Origin: Trichaptum fuscoviolaceum
Lineage: Eukaryota; Basidiomycota; Agaricomycetes; Hymenochaetales; Trichaptaceae
Length of the DNA stretch: 64,000 nt
NCBI GenBank assembly: GCA_910574455.1
Contig: CAJSYZ010000012.1
Span: forward strand, 985,317 to 1,049,316
Direction: 5' to 3'
In this document: positions 44,957-57,625 of the stretch, piece after piece
Numbering within the stretch: the first letter of the stretch is position 1
Layout: each line of letters begins with the position of its first letter
The notes under the pieces: generated by a model
Database searches by the model: none
What the model was told of the DNA's origin: nothing
Seen by the model: the letters and a program-made list of their open reading frames with translations, nothing else
Translations under genes and position numbers: made by a program

Positions 44957-47840
44957 TCACTTGTCAAGCTCAAGCTTGCCTACAGCCTCCTGAGAGCCAA
45001 ACGACCCAGCCGATCCTCGTGCTGCACGACTCTGGATGTACAGCCTTGCACGTTCCAGGTCGCTCAGACCGGATGCATTGGACGCAGCAGACTCTGTACG
45101 TACCCGGCGGGACAAGGGTCGCTCTTCCCTATTGGCCCAGACGCTGTACTCGCCGCCCGCAGTTGTCGCGACTCGGCGGGACATCGCTTCGGCTCCAATT
45201 TGACGCGACAGAGGGGAAGATCGTTCTACAGCTGGTGATAGCGGAGAACGCCCAAGTGGGGACGCAGGTACACTCTCATTGACTTCCACGCCAGTCCCGC
45301 GCTCGCTGCTGAAACTTCCAGGTCTGCTAATGCTCGGCTCTTTCTCTCTGCTGCCTGGTCGCCGTTCCATGACATTCATGGATGCATTATACTTGTCGTT
45401 CAGATGCTTTAGCTGTTCGTCTATACCAGCTGCTGCATTTGCTGCTGCCTGTCGGGCCAGTGACGAAGAACGTTGACCAAGAGGACCTTCAGAAATCGTG
45501 CGGCCACGAAAGCTCGGGCTTGACCTGAGATTGTCAATGTGCTGTTCCTCTTGTCCTCCTGCTTCACTCAGTGTCCGATCCCGATCGTGACTAAGCCCAG
45601 GCCCTATTGGTCTTCGGGAGTCTATCTCCTGCACAAAGGCGGAGATATCATCGTCGTCTGTATTCGTGCTGAGATATGATGCGCTCTGAAACAAATGTAG
45701 GAAAGTCAGAAAACATGTATCTCTCAAGTTTTTACAAATTTGTCGTATCATGCATTCTTGAGGTACGGAAAGAGGCGAAGCAAAAGACAGGAAGGATGAG
45801 TACTTACTCCAACGCGATCTCCTTCCTTCTCCTTCCCCTTCTCTGCACTGCCTGCACTGACATCGCTATTGGCACCGCCCGATGCTCCATAGCGATAGCC
45901 GAAGCTACTCGAGTATCGCTTACGACGTTGCACTGGCACAGGCCCAACACCGCCGCTCGTGCTCGGAGCACCGCTCGCCATCTTCTCCGTGCTGCTCCCA
46001 GATCCACCCGTCTCAACAGACGAAGCGATCGCGGGGAACCGTCGCTCACTTAGGCTGGATGGCCCTATGCCACCGGGGGGAGAGGGGCGTAATGGCAAGA
46101 CTGGTGAAGAGCCTGCGCGAAAGGCTGCAATTCCTGCGCCAGCACTGATAGGAGAGGAGGTGACGGGTGGATCGCTCCTGAAGGCACCGAGAGCCCGGCC
46201 CGTCGTTGGAGATGGCGGAGCCTGCGGTCGGCTCGGAAGGGATGGGCCCGCCATCAAAGGCGAACCCTTCAACGATGGAGAATTGCCATATAGCGAAGGG
46301 GAGCCGGATGATAGAGCGGAAGACTTGAAGGGTTGCACGAGGGAAGGTCGGCGAATGGGAACGCCTCCAGAAGGCAATTCCTTATAATGTAATTCATTAG
46401 CAAAGTAATACAATGCTTCCAAAACATTGTTTGCACATACCGAAACTCGCATGCCAGTACTCTCTTTTCTCGTTCTTGACGCGATAGACGACACAGGTTC
46501 TTCACGTGACAACCTTGACGACGATCCTACTGATCCGCCGGGTGAGCCAGAATATGCAGCTGAAGTCGATCGTTGTACAGCGCTTGGTAAAGCAATGTTC
46601 CGAGACCTTGGGCTAGTGCTAGGAAACGAGGTTCGACTGGCATTGTTTGCAGGAAGCACATATCGATCCGCAACACTATTCGTTGGCTGCCCGAGACCTA
46701 ACCCAGCTACGCCCGCTGTTGCAGGCCCAACAATGCCTGCATTCGGTACACTCGAAGGTGGTGAACGCGGAAGGCTTGTGCGCATGGGTAAGCTTCCCGG
46801 TGAAGACGACATGCTATCGCGAGCAGCATTTCGAGCTAGAGTCGGCGTAAATTCAAGTCCAGGGCCAGAGTTGAGTGATAAAATACGCGAAGACTCTAGG
46901 GCTTCAACAGTATCAAGCTCAAAGTGAGGAAGCTGGAGGTAGGTGACGCCGAGCGCAAAGAAACCCATCGGGTGCGTGATGTTGTCAAAAGCAAAAGTAT
47001 CCGTTTGCAGTGGAGGGGAAATTGAAGAGAGACGAGAACCTAGACGATGTATATAGTGCATGAGCGAAATGAAATGAAAGATGTAAAAGGACAGCCTTAG
47101 AACTTGAGGCGTGGCAGAGATTATGATGTGACATACCAAAGCCTAGGACACGCATGACCTCGTCGGTACCCTCCCAGTCCTCACTCGCTCCCGAATCTCT
47201 GACTCGCATACGCAATACAATACTCAGGTTCCCACTGCGGCTTCTTCGCGGGCGTTTACAGAGGCGCCAAGCAGGCAAAACCCGTAGCAAAGAATACATG
47301 CTTCGAAAGGTCGAGATCGCATGCTTGTACACTGTAGCTGGTGTCACTTCCGGTCCGACGGGGCTATTACCACCCGACGAGGCATAGCTGCTCGTCCGTG
47401 AGCTTGTCTCCGAACCAGGTGTCGCAGAGAACGAGATCTTCCAGCTTTCGAGCAAGATGTGCGTCGGAGTGGGGTCAACGCGCACCCGAGACGCGTTGGG
47501 TGGGTGATGTACGAGGACCTGATTGTTCGTCAAGTCTGGCACAGACAACAGAACTTGAAGCTCTAGAGGCGGTGGTGACCCGCCTAGCTTCGACACGCTC
47601 TTGTACATCCGTAGCTGGTCCTTGTAGACATCCGTGTCAGGAGTCTCCAGATTGAACTGTCTGAGATGTTAGTACCAGACGTAAACCTGCACGATAAGCA
47701 CAACGCACCCATTTCTCTATCTTCCCGTCCTCCCTGACATCATACTGCACATTACGAGCATTATCAACTACGAGGGCGAACTTGGTGAATAGCCGGTGCG
47801 CAATCTGGTCGGTCTTCGCGGCCTCACTCTCGTAGGCCAT
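44957..47840 (-). CDS. ATG13: autophagy protein Atg13
   Basis: Regulatory subunit of the Atg1 kinase complex that starts autophagosome formation at the phagophore assembly site. Five or six exons, about 840 residues. Start is ATG at 47840 (MAYESEAAKTDQIAHRLF), chosen because it gives the N-terminal HORMA domain. Markers: FALVVDNARNV, GKIEKWFNLETPD, YKDQLRMYKSVS, PPPLELQVLLSVPDL, ILLESWKISF, YKHAISTFRSMYSLLRVLPAW and FDNITHPMGFFALGVTYL. The rest is Ser/Pro-rich and disordered, the expected target of TOR-dependent phosphorylation. A conserved acidic segment DDDDISAFVQEIDSRRPIG marks the Atg1/Atg17 interaction region. Ends GKLELDK before the TGA at 44957-44959. Antisense frames over the Ser/Pro-rich exons are shadows. 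Confidence 0.92.
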
Positions 47841-49155
47841 AATTCGAAAAGAAATAAGAAAAGAATATAAAGACAGCAAGAAGAAAGGATTAGAGAGTGA
47901 AGAACATTACGAATACGAAGTCTATAGCAAGCTTTGAAGCGTCGTGGTGGAGGTTAATGGTTAACGTTGCTTCGGTGCTTTCAACACGCGACCGTCTAAA
48001 TGAGGCCACTCACGCCATTTTAGCGCCCATCTCAAAGTATAATTGTTATTATTTCAAGATCCTGATATAATTACATATTGCAATACAGACAGATTAGGCC
48101 ATCATGGTGTTAGTGCACCGCAGCAGAATGACTCGACATAGCTAAGAGGCAATGCGGAAGGGCACCGGGACACGCAACAGGAGAAGCAGATGATACAATT
48201 CATGAAAAACTCAATTGCGTAGCAGTGTCTCCTTCGGAAGCCTGTCTCGACAAATCGAGGACATAATTGATATAGCGTACTTTCCCATAGCCTCTGATAA
48301 GAAATGTTTGCTGATCGGAGGCAATGAAGAGTGTCCAGCCACGCCGAGGAAATGATACACCAACCAATTGAATGTCGACGTCTATCTCGTATTGCAGGCC
48401 GGGGAATGCAGCCATAGCCTTGCGTAGGATACAATTTGATCTCCGAGTAGAGTCGAGTACACATGAAGACCAACCACTCAACCGACAAGCATGACGGGTT
48501 AACGTTCATGTCGTCACAAACGCCTTAAAACGTGCCTTTTCGACAATACGGTATTACTGCTGCGAGACGCGGAACGGCGTATGCATGTCAGAAAGGGGTC
48601 AAGAAGCATTAATAGATAGAGCTACTGACTCACAGGCTACACGCTTTTGCGCACTCTAACAAAGTCTTTTCTCCGAGTCCCCAGTCAGGTTGGTTTCAGT
48701 TTACCAGTATTTCCAAGAAGTTCCAGGAGACAAGACAAGATCCAGAAAGTTGATTGTCAGACAAGAAGAAAAGCTCAGAGACCGCGTGAAACCATTAGAT
48801 CTGAAGGTTCAGAGCGACTTATTGACATGTAAGTATTAGGCCAACGTCTGCGCCTCCAGGTCCATAAGATGCAATGAGGGCGCTAGAGAGTTTCGTGTTT
48901 CCCTGACGCATCTTTCATATTGAGCGGCAAGCCTGGATTGTCGGAAGGGAAAAGACGAGAAGAGAGAAGAGAAGAGTAGTTCAAGTTTGAAGTTGTACTA
49001 AGATAGATTGTGGGAACAAAACTGTCACTTGTTCAAATCATCAGAATCTCCTCATCTACAAATAATACAAATAATCATCCAGGAACACAATTGCTCTATG
49101 TTTTACATCTTCCGTCAAAAGTACAGTCAACTCACTACATTTTTAAGCATGATCT
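47841..49155. other. intergenic between ATG13 and OYE
   Basis: Apart from the weak frame at 48200-48415, no supported gene. A CCGAGTC motif lies near 48671. Confidence 0.35.
48200..48415 (-). CDS. small unknown open frame
   Basis: 71 codons from the ATG at 48415 with plausible folded-protein composition (FPGLQYEIDVDIQLVGVSF, GWTLFIASDQQTFLIRGYGK). The frame is open upstream too, so it may be the last exon of a lost gene. No family recognised; low support. Confidence 0.2.
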   Translation of the reverse strand: MAAFPGLQYEIDVDIQLVGVSFPRRGWTLFIASDQQTFLIRGYGKVRYINYVLDLSRQASEGDTATQLSFS

Positions 49156-50503
49156 TCACAAGTTTGCCTGAACAGCCTGTAGGTCGTCCTGAGCTTTTTC
49201 TTGCTCTTTCTCGGATGAATATTTCTCAAGCTTGTAATTTTCCTCTGCATCCTTGTCTGCGAATCCCCAGTCATTATAGCCTTCAGATGATCTAGTGTAG
49301 AACGTTGTACGGTTGTAAGGTGTGAATGGTATGTCCTTAGCAATGCGAGCAGGAAGATCAGGCTATTAGTTCGCGGCATGAAAGATTAATCAGTTTCATC
49401 AGGTCGGCTCTCTCTACTGGAAGGAAAACTCACGTTCGGAATGAAAGGTCGACCAAAGGCTGTAAGGTCGCCCTTTTCCTCCGCGATCTTCAGCGCTAGT
49501 TGTCGGGTATACCCACCAGCGCTAATATAAACCGAGCCATTTTCCTTGCTGCCAGGCACGTTCCAAACAGCACGAAGGAAGTCATTTGACTCGCCCGGAC
49601 GTGGCTCACGATCTTCTGCGCCGGACACACGAGGCTCTACGACATGAATGTACGCAAACCGAGGATAGAGCTGGCGAATTTGTTTGACAAGGTGCGTAAA
49701 GGTCGGAAATGGATCATCCATACGCATATCTAGCTCATAATCAGACGACGTCTCCAGTATGACAGAAAAAAAAGCTTACCCTGGAAGTAACTGAACGGAC
49801 TCAACCGGATAGCCGTTCTTTCCTCTCCTACGGCATTGACGATGCTCTTAATGACTTCCAGAGGGAATCGTGACCTCTTCTCAACACTTCCACCCCATTC
49901 GTCCGTACGTTTGTTGCTAACATCCTGAAGAAACTGGTCGACCAGGTATCCATGAGCACCATGAATTTCTACTCCATCGAATCCTGCACCAAGCACCGCA
50001 TTTTTCGCAGCCTGCCCGAACAGTTCGATATATTCCTTCACCTCCGCATCTGTCAACGCGCGAGGGGGTACTGGCTTATTCGTGAGCTGGATGTCCGAGG
50101 CAGAGATATATGGATACGGTCCACCAGGGTTCGAAACACTATCCGGAGAAGTGATGATATCCGGATTCGCAGCACGTCCGAGCGCCCATATCTGCATGAA
50201 AATATAACTCCCTCGCGCATGAACTGCGTCAGCGACCTTCTTCCACTTTTCTATCTGTTCAGAAGACCAAATCCCTGGCACATTATTTGAGCCCCCTGCC
50301 CGCGCTGCTATGAATGTCGCCTCCGAAATAAGAAGGGTTCCTGGCACAGAGGCACGTTGCGCATAGTAGTCAACCATTATGTCTGTCGGGTCATGAGCAT
50401 CTGTTGCTCGTAGACGAGTGAGGGGTGCAAGGACCACGCGATGGGCAAGTGTAACATTGCCAACGCGAATTGGTTGGAAGAGCTTCGGAGTGTTGGACGT
50501 CAT
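49156..50503 (-). CDS. old yellow enzyme family NAD(P)H:flavin oxidoreductase
   Basis: FMN-dependent ene-reductase, cytosolic, reducing activated C=C bonds. Three exons (50503-49780, 49729-49434, 49362-49156) give 408 residues. It starts MTSNTPKLFQPIRVGNVTLA, then HRVVLAPLTRLRA (FMN-binding Thr in APLTR), and FMQIWALGRAANP. The substrate His pair is in DGVEIHGAHGYLVDQFLQD; the second position is His where yeast OYE has Asn. DEWGGSVEKRSRF follows, with FGRPFIPNPDLPARI for FMN phosphate. The C-terminal extension is charged (EEKYS-type, EKEQEKAQDD). In fungi such enzymes act in oxidative stress and in alkaloid or other secondary pathways; neighbours give no specific clue. Confidence 0.92.
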
Positions 50504-52066
50504 TGTGCGATGCGATCTTTTCGTTTGAGATGATTACACTTGAACTTCCTCTTTCTTAAGTATCGGCTGTGACTGCTGAACGACATAGGACTGCGGCTTT
50601 GTGAACGTTAGTAATGCGATAAGTAAGAAAGTTGACAGCTCACAAACTTACTCATCCATATCTGTTTGTTTACTCACGAGAGTGAGAACTCAAGATGTCG
50701 CAATTGAAGGGCTCTGCGGCATACCAGCCACAGTGACCAGAGTTCTCATATGACGTCTCGGAGCTGAGGGTCGGAAAAGGCCGAGTGCAACAATTTTGGT
50801 TTTTCGGCCCGCCGGGGAGCAATATAGGTCCCACTGGGCACAACCGTTCCAGTCACCTCCGAGTCTGTAACTGTCCGATTTATGATAGCAAAGGAAGATT
50901 CAAGCAGGACGACAAGGCCTATCAGCCTTATAACTTGGCTGATAGGCTTTTGTAACGGACAACTGTGAGGCGATATACTCTGCGAAGCTTCCTATGTGAA
51001 ACTCTCTGACCAACGTCGTGATAGAATCGGCAATCCATCTTCGTCGGATCGGCGTATTACATGTATCTGTACTCACTGACTTACCTGGGCCCGGGTTTCT
51101 TCTGACTCGACAGCACAAGATCATGCTGTAGGGATGACGCATACAGCAAGCAGTATGATTTTGGACTATCGAGTCACGAGGTATTTTAGTCTTGTGTTCA
51201 AGTTTGATAATGCTCAAATTGAAGCCTCACGCCAGACTTAAGATTTGATGAATCTCACGCCACGAGGTTCTGAAATTCGATATCACGGACTCTATCGCTT
51301 TGTCCCACTTACTTGATTTACAAACCGTCTCCGAGTCATACGCAAGGTTCTTGTGGTCTAGAGTGCTCGTTCGCAATCGCAATCACTGTCAAAGGCCTCG
51401 GAATGACGAGTTGAAGCTGTTGTTTCCGACTTCGAGATTGGCGGCCGCAGTCAGTTCTACGCTTTGAGTTAACTCTTGCACCAATCCGGTTTGTCTTGTC
51501 TAGCCTGAGGTTGAGTCGCTTACTCTTCGGGCAGCTCGGTTACCGTTGCCGTGCTTGTGTCTCGCTTGATTCGCTAGTATCATCACTGGCACTCCGAGAT
51601 GCCCAAACGCTTATGGAGACTCGTTTCCCAGCGTCAAACGATCGAACCGCTGATCCACGCGAGCATCAAGTTCTGAGGAACCTAAATCTGCTTTCGACCA
51701 GTCGGAGCTATCCAACATGTCCTTCGTTTACTGCTCCTGGTTGACGAAAGATACAGTATCATCCATTCTCGTAGGGAAGGAATCTATCTGCTTCGTCGAT
51801 GATGAGGAATTGAGACACAGCCCGTGATGCCCCTCTTTGCCCCTTTCGAGAGGTAAAACATCCGTCGAGTGCTCTGCTTAGGGTTGTCGCCTGTACGACT
51901 CTCGTATCTTCCTTCCTCGTCTACTGTTTAAAGTCGTCTCCGTTCAGCAGTTGCTCAACGCGGAGTTGAACAGCTAACTGTCTGTGTTCCGCAGGAAACT
52001 CGAAGAACACCACGGCTTGCGGCTCCTTTATTATTAGCCGGAGTTCTAGAGGACCGAACACTTGAA
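50504..52066. other. 1.5-kb divergent intergenic region
   Basis: Between the OYE gene and the FAD-like gene, transcribed apart. CCGAGTC occurs near 50866 and 51327. Open frames at 50900-51217 (-) and 51496-51744 (+) have no recognisable family. No gene called. Confidence 0.4.
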
Positions 52067-54491
52067 ATGGAGCTCAGCACGTCCGATAACTCGAAAGTTA
52101 GTGCATCCAGTTCACCATCTTCTGGTGATTTTCGGTCATGGGAAACGCCTTCCGGGTTGATAATACAAGAGCAAGACGATGAGCAGTATCCATTCACGGT
52201 ACAAAGCAGCACCGATGGATCAAGCGAACGTACATTCTTCACCGATGAAGACGGAGATGATAGGGTGCATGTCGTCATTGTGGGAGGAGACATAGGTGCT
52301 TTAAGCGCGGCTCTTGCTCTTGCCCATGTGCAGAATGTGAAGGTTACTCTCGTCAACGTTGGAATCGGATTCGAAACTTCCACTTTTTTGGGAACGAAAT
52401 GCGAAAAGAGAGGCCTACAATTGTGCACACAAGCTGTCTCCCTTCTCAAAAGTCTAGGTTTCTCCACGAAGAGAGCCGCAGGTGTTCAAACGTCCCGATC
52501 GTCACCGGTATATCCAGGGGCCATTGTCAAAGGATTCTGTCTGAGAAGGTGTATGTCACTTTTGCTTTTTGTGCTACAAAGCTGCCAAAAGGCCGTTGTG
52601 GTTGGTGTTAATTGACGCTGTCGATATAGACAAAGATGGTGCGATATTAACGAGACAGTCGTACAAGGCTTTGCCTCCTACCCGCGGTGACACAGTTGAC
52701 GTTCCTTGCATGACTATAGATGTGCGTAAAGCCAGTACTATCGCCAACCATGTGATCTGATGAGCAGTATTCAGTCTGAACATCTTTATCAATCCCTGGT
52801 AGATCTGTGCATGGATACTCCCAACATTGACCTTCGCCCGCGATGTGTTGTAGCTGCCATCCTTCCCCAGCAGTATGCAACAACAGCCGCACGACAGTAT
52901 AGAGAAAAGAACGCTCTTGCCAGTGGCCTTGAAGGTTTGTCCGGCAATCAAGATAACGAAATGGTGGACCTAGATTCCGATACCTTCGGCGTAGAAGAAA
53001 ACGATTCCGGGGATATAGGGTCCTTTTCCTCGAGTAAAACAGTATTCGTTTCTGAAGATACTTGCCGTCGACGGGTACCGGACACCGATAAGCACGGGGA
53101 AGCCGGGAAACGAGAATCTAAACAGCGGCGAAGAGAGTCGTTTTTTCAATTTGACGAAGATGAAGACGATTTCACGTTTGACTCTACTTCAACTCCACCG
53201 CATTCGTCTCCAGTGTCACTCCAGACCGACCCCATGGAAGAGCCCACCGACTTGGATCCCTTCGCTTCCGAGGAATACCTTCCTATCCATGTTTCCAATG
53301 ACGGACCGATCAAAACACCGCTCCGGCAAATTGCAAGAGACGTGAAGAACAGCTCCCATAAAATCTCTCAACTTGAGTCATGTCCAGCAGTTGTTCTGAC
53401 TTCTGGAGAGAGAATATTTGCCGATGCTGTTTTGGGATCTATGGTGCCACGATCGCCAGTCCTTCAGACAATCAAAGACAGTGCCGCGGAAGGCAATGCC
53501 ATTAAGGAGCGAAAGAATAAGAACGGACTTGAAGTGGTGCGCGAAGATCGAGTCTACAGGTAATTGCTTTGCATCTTCATGTCCTTCACTCCGTGTGAAT
53601 TGCGATTCTGACTTATCTTCGCAAGAGCATTTGTTGCAACCGATAAGCTCAGAAGAGAACCGGACCTCGAGGATATCCTTAGCGAAGAAATAGTATCTTG
53701 GTTGGGTCCAGAACGACATGTAACCTGCTTTCCAGTAGTAAGTGTTTCCTTCAAGCAGAGTATTTAATACCCACATCTTCTAGAATGGCGGCGATATATA
53801 CTATATCTCCGTAGCTTGCGCTCATCAAAAGGAAATGGTCGTAGATGACCCTTATGCTATCGTACAGCAACTGAAGAGAGAAGTTGCAGAATGGTGCCCA
53901 CAGTACGTCCTAAGTATTATCTTGTAAACAATCTCCAGCTCACATCCACCAAGGGTGGTTAAATTGGTATCTCTTGTTGAATTCGCCACCGTAAACACCG
54001 TGGTAGATTATGCGGCCCCGGAGTCCTGGACAAGCAGTTGTGGAAAAATCGCATTGATAGGAAACGCGGCACATCCTCTGTTGGTAAGCGCTAAACAATG
54101 AGTACATTAGCAACCGGTTCTGAAAGCTATGAAGCTATTCGCACCGCAAGAATCAACTTTAACACTAGAAGACGCAGTAACGTTGCGCTCATTGTTCTCT
54201 CGGCTTCGATTTTTCGAGGAGTGGCAGAGCAATGGGCGTGGAGCGTCCATTCAGTACCTATTAAAGGCGTTTGTTGAACTTCGGCGTCCCCGATGCATTC
54301 GCGCACAGCTAATGCTTCGAGCAGGTCGAGACCTTTTCTGGCTACGTGATGGCGATTCACAGAGGAGAAGAGACGTCGAACTGGTTGATGGAGGATTGCT
54401 CAGCGAGGATGAAGATGAAGTGGAGCATCGGTTCGATCCAGCAGAAGTTGTCGAGTCCTGGTGGCAAGGACAAGAGGGAAGACGATATTAA
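52067..54491 (+). CDS. FAD-monooxygenase-like protein with degenerate flavin motifs
   Basis: Seven exons (52067-52548, 52592-52721, 52775-53559, 53626-53737, 53784-53902, 53954-54083, 54135-54491) give 704 residues in exact phase. After about 65 acidic residues comes a Rossmann motif VVIVGGDIGALSAALALA. The strand-two end reads VTLVNVG, lacking the FAD-ribose Glu. The expected DG motif reads DAVLGSMVPRSP instead of GADG. The GD region reads ALIGNAAHPLL, with Asn for Asp, followed by TLEDAVTLRSLFSRL as in true family members. A large acidic, phosphorylatable insert occupies the substrate-domain region (about residues 280-370). So the fold is that of group A flavin monooxygenases, but FAD binding is doubtful; a pseudoenzyme or structural role is likely. 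It could also be a degrading gene with an intact frame. Confidence 0.75.
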
Positions 54492-55124
54492 ACCTCCGAC
54501 AGCTATAGTGTGGTCATTGAGTCGTCCAAAATAGCGAATCAGACTGACAGACGTTGAAGATGTAAAGCAACGGGAAAGGCCAGACTACTGCCGTGATGGC
54601 AGTCGGAGTGAGAGTTGGATTGGGGGAATTGTCCGCTACACCTATCCCTTTATATGGATTCTCCTGTAGTAGCCTCGCGATCTTCCGCATCATCATCCTG
54701 GACAATCGAGGAGATAGTGATGTCACAACGGTATCGTCGATTGCGTCGACATTGCGTAGTCAGTCTGGTTCGAAACACCTCTGAACTCGCGCCGCGGCGA
54801 CGCGTCTTCAAGTTGCTTTAGTATGTGACAGTCACAGCTTCCGAGTCAACGGCACCTGACGTGACGCCATCTCGCTTCAGCCCGGTGACATGCTCGGTTG
54901 GTTCAACTGTTACTGTTGGTTCAATTGTGTTTCGACCACTCCGATCGATACTCTCCGATACCTCATCCGACGTTTGCTAACATGTCTATCGGAAAGTTTG
55001 CCTCCTCTACGCACGTCTTTTTTTCAACGGAAATCGCACTGGAAAAGTAACACGTCCTGCGGCGACACTTTATTACCGTCCAACATGCTCTGCGTTACCG
55101 TGGAATAAGATTGGAAAAATCGGG
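54492..55124. other. intergenic upstream of a kinase-like relic
   Basis: No supported gene. CCGAGTC near 54842 and TGACGTGACG lie close together, followed by two GTTGGTTCAA copies around 54900. Confidence 0.35.
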
Positions 55125-55946
55125 ATTTTCTATAAAAAGATATACGTTTCTCGACAGGGAGTTTGGAAACGACAGTGGACTGCGTGTCGCCATACACAAA
55201 GCCATTTAAGCTAGTCATCACCACTCAAAATTCTGTCTTAGGAAAGTGGGAGAATAATCCCTCTTGGTGTCAAATGGTTGATAGCTTTCCTCAGGGTAGT
55301 CACAACATACGAAACCAAGCTTCCGAGCTGCAAGGTACGATCATCCCGAATTCCACAATGACTTTTAAAGAAACTGATCATCAGAAATGCCGTTTTTTCA
55401 GTTATTGTGCTCGAAGACAGGGGGAAACGATGGAAACGCCATTGTACAAGACAGAAACGATATAAGCTATGCATCTTAAACTTAACTATCTATGCTTTTC
55501 ATGATATAATACGGCCACCTTCCTAGAGATTTAAGAGAACAAGACACCATCCATACGAGTTGACACACTTCCATGATATTCACTATCACGACTGCTGTTG
55601 ACCGGACGGTTGGCCCACGGCCGAACGGAGGAATTAAATTGAAGGGTTGCTGGAGTTTCCCGTGTGATGTGCTGTTTCGCAGTGGTACGGATATGCATCT
55701 CTGTGGGAATATAGTGAGTGCTGCTTTGTCTCCGATGTGCCTTTTACAGATATTTCTCTCGGCGATATGTATGCCTCTTTTCAAGTTGTACGTGAAACTA
55801 ATCTACAAGAAGGAGTATCCACTGCAGAAAGTCGTCGATAAGCTTCTTTCCAATTGGTACTACAATCATTTGAACACAAATGCAAAGAGTGTACTTCAAT
55901 GGATGACGAAGGTAAAAAGGAAGGTAAAAAAGGGAGGTGAGTGAGC
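55125..55946 (+). pseudogene. relic C of the kinase-fold family
   Basis: Pieces of kinase-like A in order but in shifting frames: KRYTFLDREFGNDSGL (A: DRYTFLDEESDDDSEL), SELQGTIIPN (A: SELQGEIIPKF), TDHQKCR then VIVLEDRG in the next frame (A: RDHENCR, LVLEDCG). Then CWSFPCDVLFRSGTDMHL (A: VALPCDVLFRVGSDMRL) and KEYPLQKVVDKLLSNWYY (A: TEYPPQEIVDELIAGWYH). The segment that should hold the HGD catalytic loop is missing. No X copy is seen beside it. A dead family member about 36 kb from the tandem pair. Confidence 0.75.
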
Positions 55947-56228
55947 GAGTAGACAATATTATGGAAGCTCGCTGAAGTCCAGACATTCAATCACCTGAGA
56001 AGGTTTAGATTTGCAAGCTCCCATACTACTATGATAGTTCATACTCTGCGTTAATTCACGCGCTTTTAATGAATTTTATATTATTGATTACTCATATTCT
56101 GTACTATAAGTGAGTATTCTGTGATGGGACCTGTCAGTGAGAATCGACACATCGTTTTAGGCAGAGAGTATGCGTAATACTTAGTCCTTATTACTCATCA
56201 TGACCACTGCAGGTTCTGATCACCCATC
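55947..56228. other. promoter region of the HAD gene
   Basis: AT-rich 280-nt spacer with no frame or motif I can assign. Confidence 0.35.
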
Positions 56229-57372
56229 ATGGCAGAGCATACTCAAGTTGTCGCTTTCGATATCTATGGAACTCTGCTCGATACAAACAGCATTTCCCGA
56301 TCATTAGAAAAACATTTGCAATTAGACAAGAAGTCGGCAGTGGAAGTAAGTGCGTTATGGAGAAGGTATCAACTTGAGTGGGTGACTTATCTATTACCAT
56401 CTACTGACTCTAACAACGTTATCGTATTTCTAACAGATATACTTGGAGACTGAATTCTATGAGTCAGTAATTCATCCTCGTTCTCTGTCCACTGGTATAT
56501 TTAAGGAAGAAATCTAAAGACGAATATGAATCTTTCGACATTGTAACGAGGAAGAGTCTTCAGCATGCCCTCAAAGAATCGCAGATCACATTCAACGAAA
56601 GCGCTATCGATAAATCGATGGATTCATACAATGTTCTCCCTTGGTACGATAGAAATATCACCTACAAATAGTTGTGAACGACTTGAACTTGTGAGGACAG
56701 CTTTGAAGACACAAAGTCTACCCTTGATGGCTTGAAGAGTCTTCAATCCATACGGACACTTGTCTTCAGTAATGGTGCGTCATCTGTGCCTGTTAAAGTC
56801 CCTGGCGTTCGTTCCACTGATGCTTGGACCGTAGGAACCGAGGCAGTAAGTCTTAAATTCCCGCTGATCATGGTGATCATGGTAATCGATTGACTATCAT
56901 CTTCAGATGGTTCAAAGTGCCCTCGAGGCAGCGTCGATTTCATCGATGGCGGACAGCATATTCGTCGCAGATAGTGTGAAGAAATATAAGCCTTCACCCG
57001 ATATCTACGCAGGCCTTGTCAAGGCTGTCGGGAAAGAGGCCAATCCAAAGCAATGTTGGCTCATAAGCGGGTGAGTTTAATGTGTTTGACCTCTACCATT
57101 GTAAAGAATGGCATCCTCCTTACGATGGAGTTAAGCATCCTCGTGTTTTTTTGATGCACCGTCGGTCACCGACCATACTGAATACTGTCCGTAGAAATCC
57201 ATTCGACGTCACAGGCGCCCTGAACTTCGGGATGAGCGCTATCTGGGTCGACAGGCAGCGAAAAGGCTGGTCTGACAGCCTTCTTCCGGTTGGAGACCGT
57301 CAGGCTGCAGAACCAACGAAGATTGTGCATGGCCTGGGAGAAGTCTATGAGTACATTGCAAGCTTGCATTAG
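56229..57372 (+). CDS. haloacid dehalogenase type II-like hydrolase (HAD)
   Basis: HAD-superfamily hydrolase resembling 2-haloacid dehalogenases; real substrate unknown. Start ATG at 56229, MAEHTQVVAFDIYGTLLDT, with the nucleophile Asp in DIYGTLLD. Cap-domain sequence ALWRRYQLEYTWRLNSM follows after the first intron (donor at 56378). SKDEYESFDIVTRKSLQHAL, TLVFSNG (motif II Ser), then GTEAMVQSALEAASI, SVKKYKPSPDIY (motif III Lys), and WLISGNPFDVTGALNFGM (motif IV Asp) are all present. The GTEA segment requires an 11-nt exon at 56835-56845, and one intron near 57072-57196 is long. About 245 residues, normal for the family. Flanked by relics of the kinase-like and reductase families. Confidence 0.87.
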
Positions 57373-57625
57373 CATTCACCACAGTATGTTGATAAGCAGA
57401 TCGTACTCAATCTTGAATATACACGTCTTACCACTCTTCAGCCACCGCGGTGGCCATGGGCATCTGAGTGCGGAGTAACAACATACGAGAATAGCGGTCG
57501 AAACCCAGCCATATGACGTTCCGAGATGTCATTTCTCCCAACGACTCCTATTTAAACAGTAAAGCGAATGTTAATCCCAGAGTTCCCTTCCGCACAAGCA
57601 TACATGGTTGAAGTAGCAAGTAAAA
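57373..57625. other. short spacer
   Basis: 3' flank of the HAD gene; nothing else seen. Confidence 0.4.

Noticed and set aside
45882..46927. Several long plus-strand frames inside ATG13
   Set aside because: Shadows of the Ser/Pro-rich exons of ATG13 on the minus strand, which reads with correct splice sites and conserved motifs.
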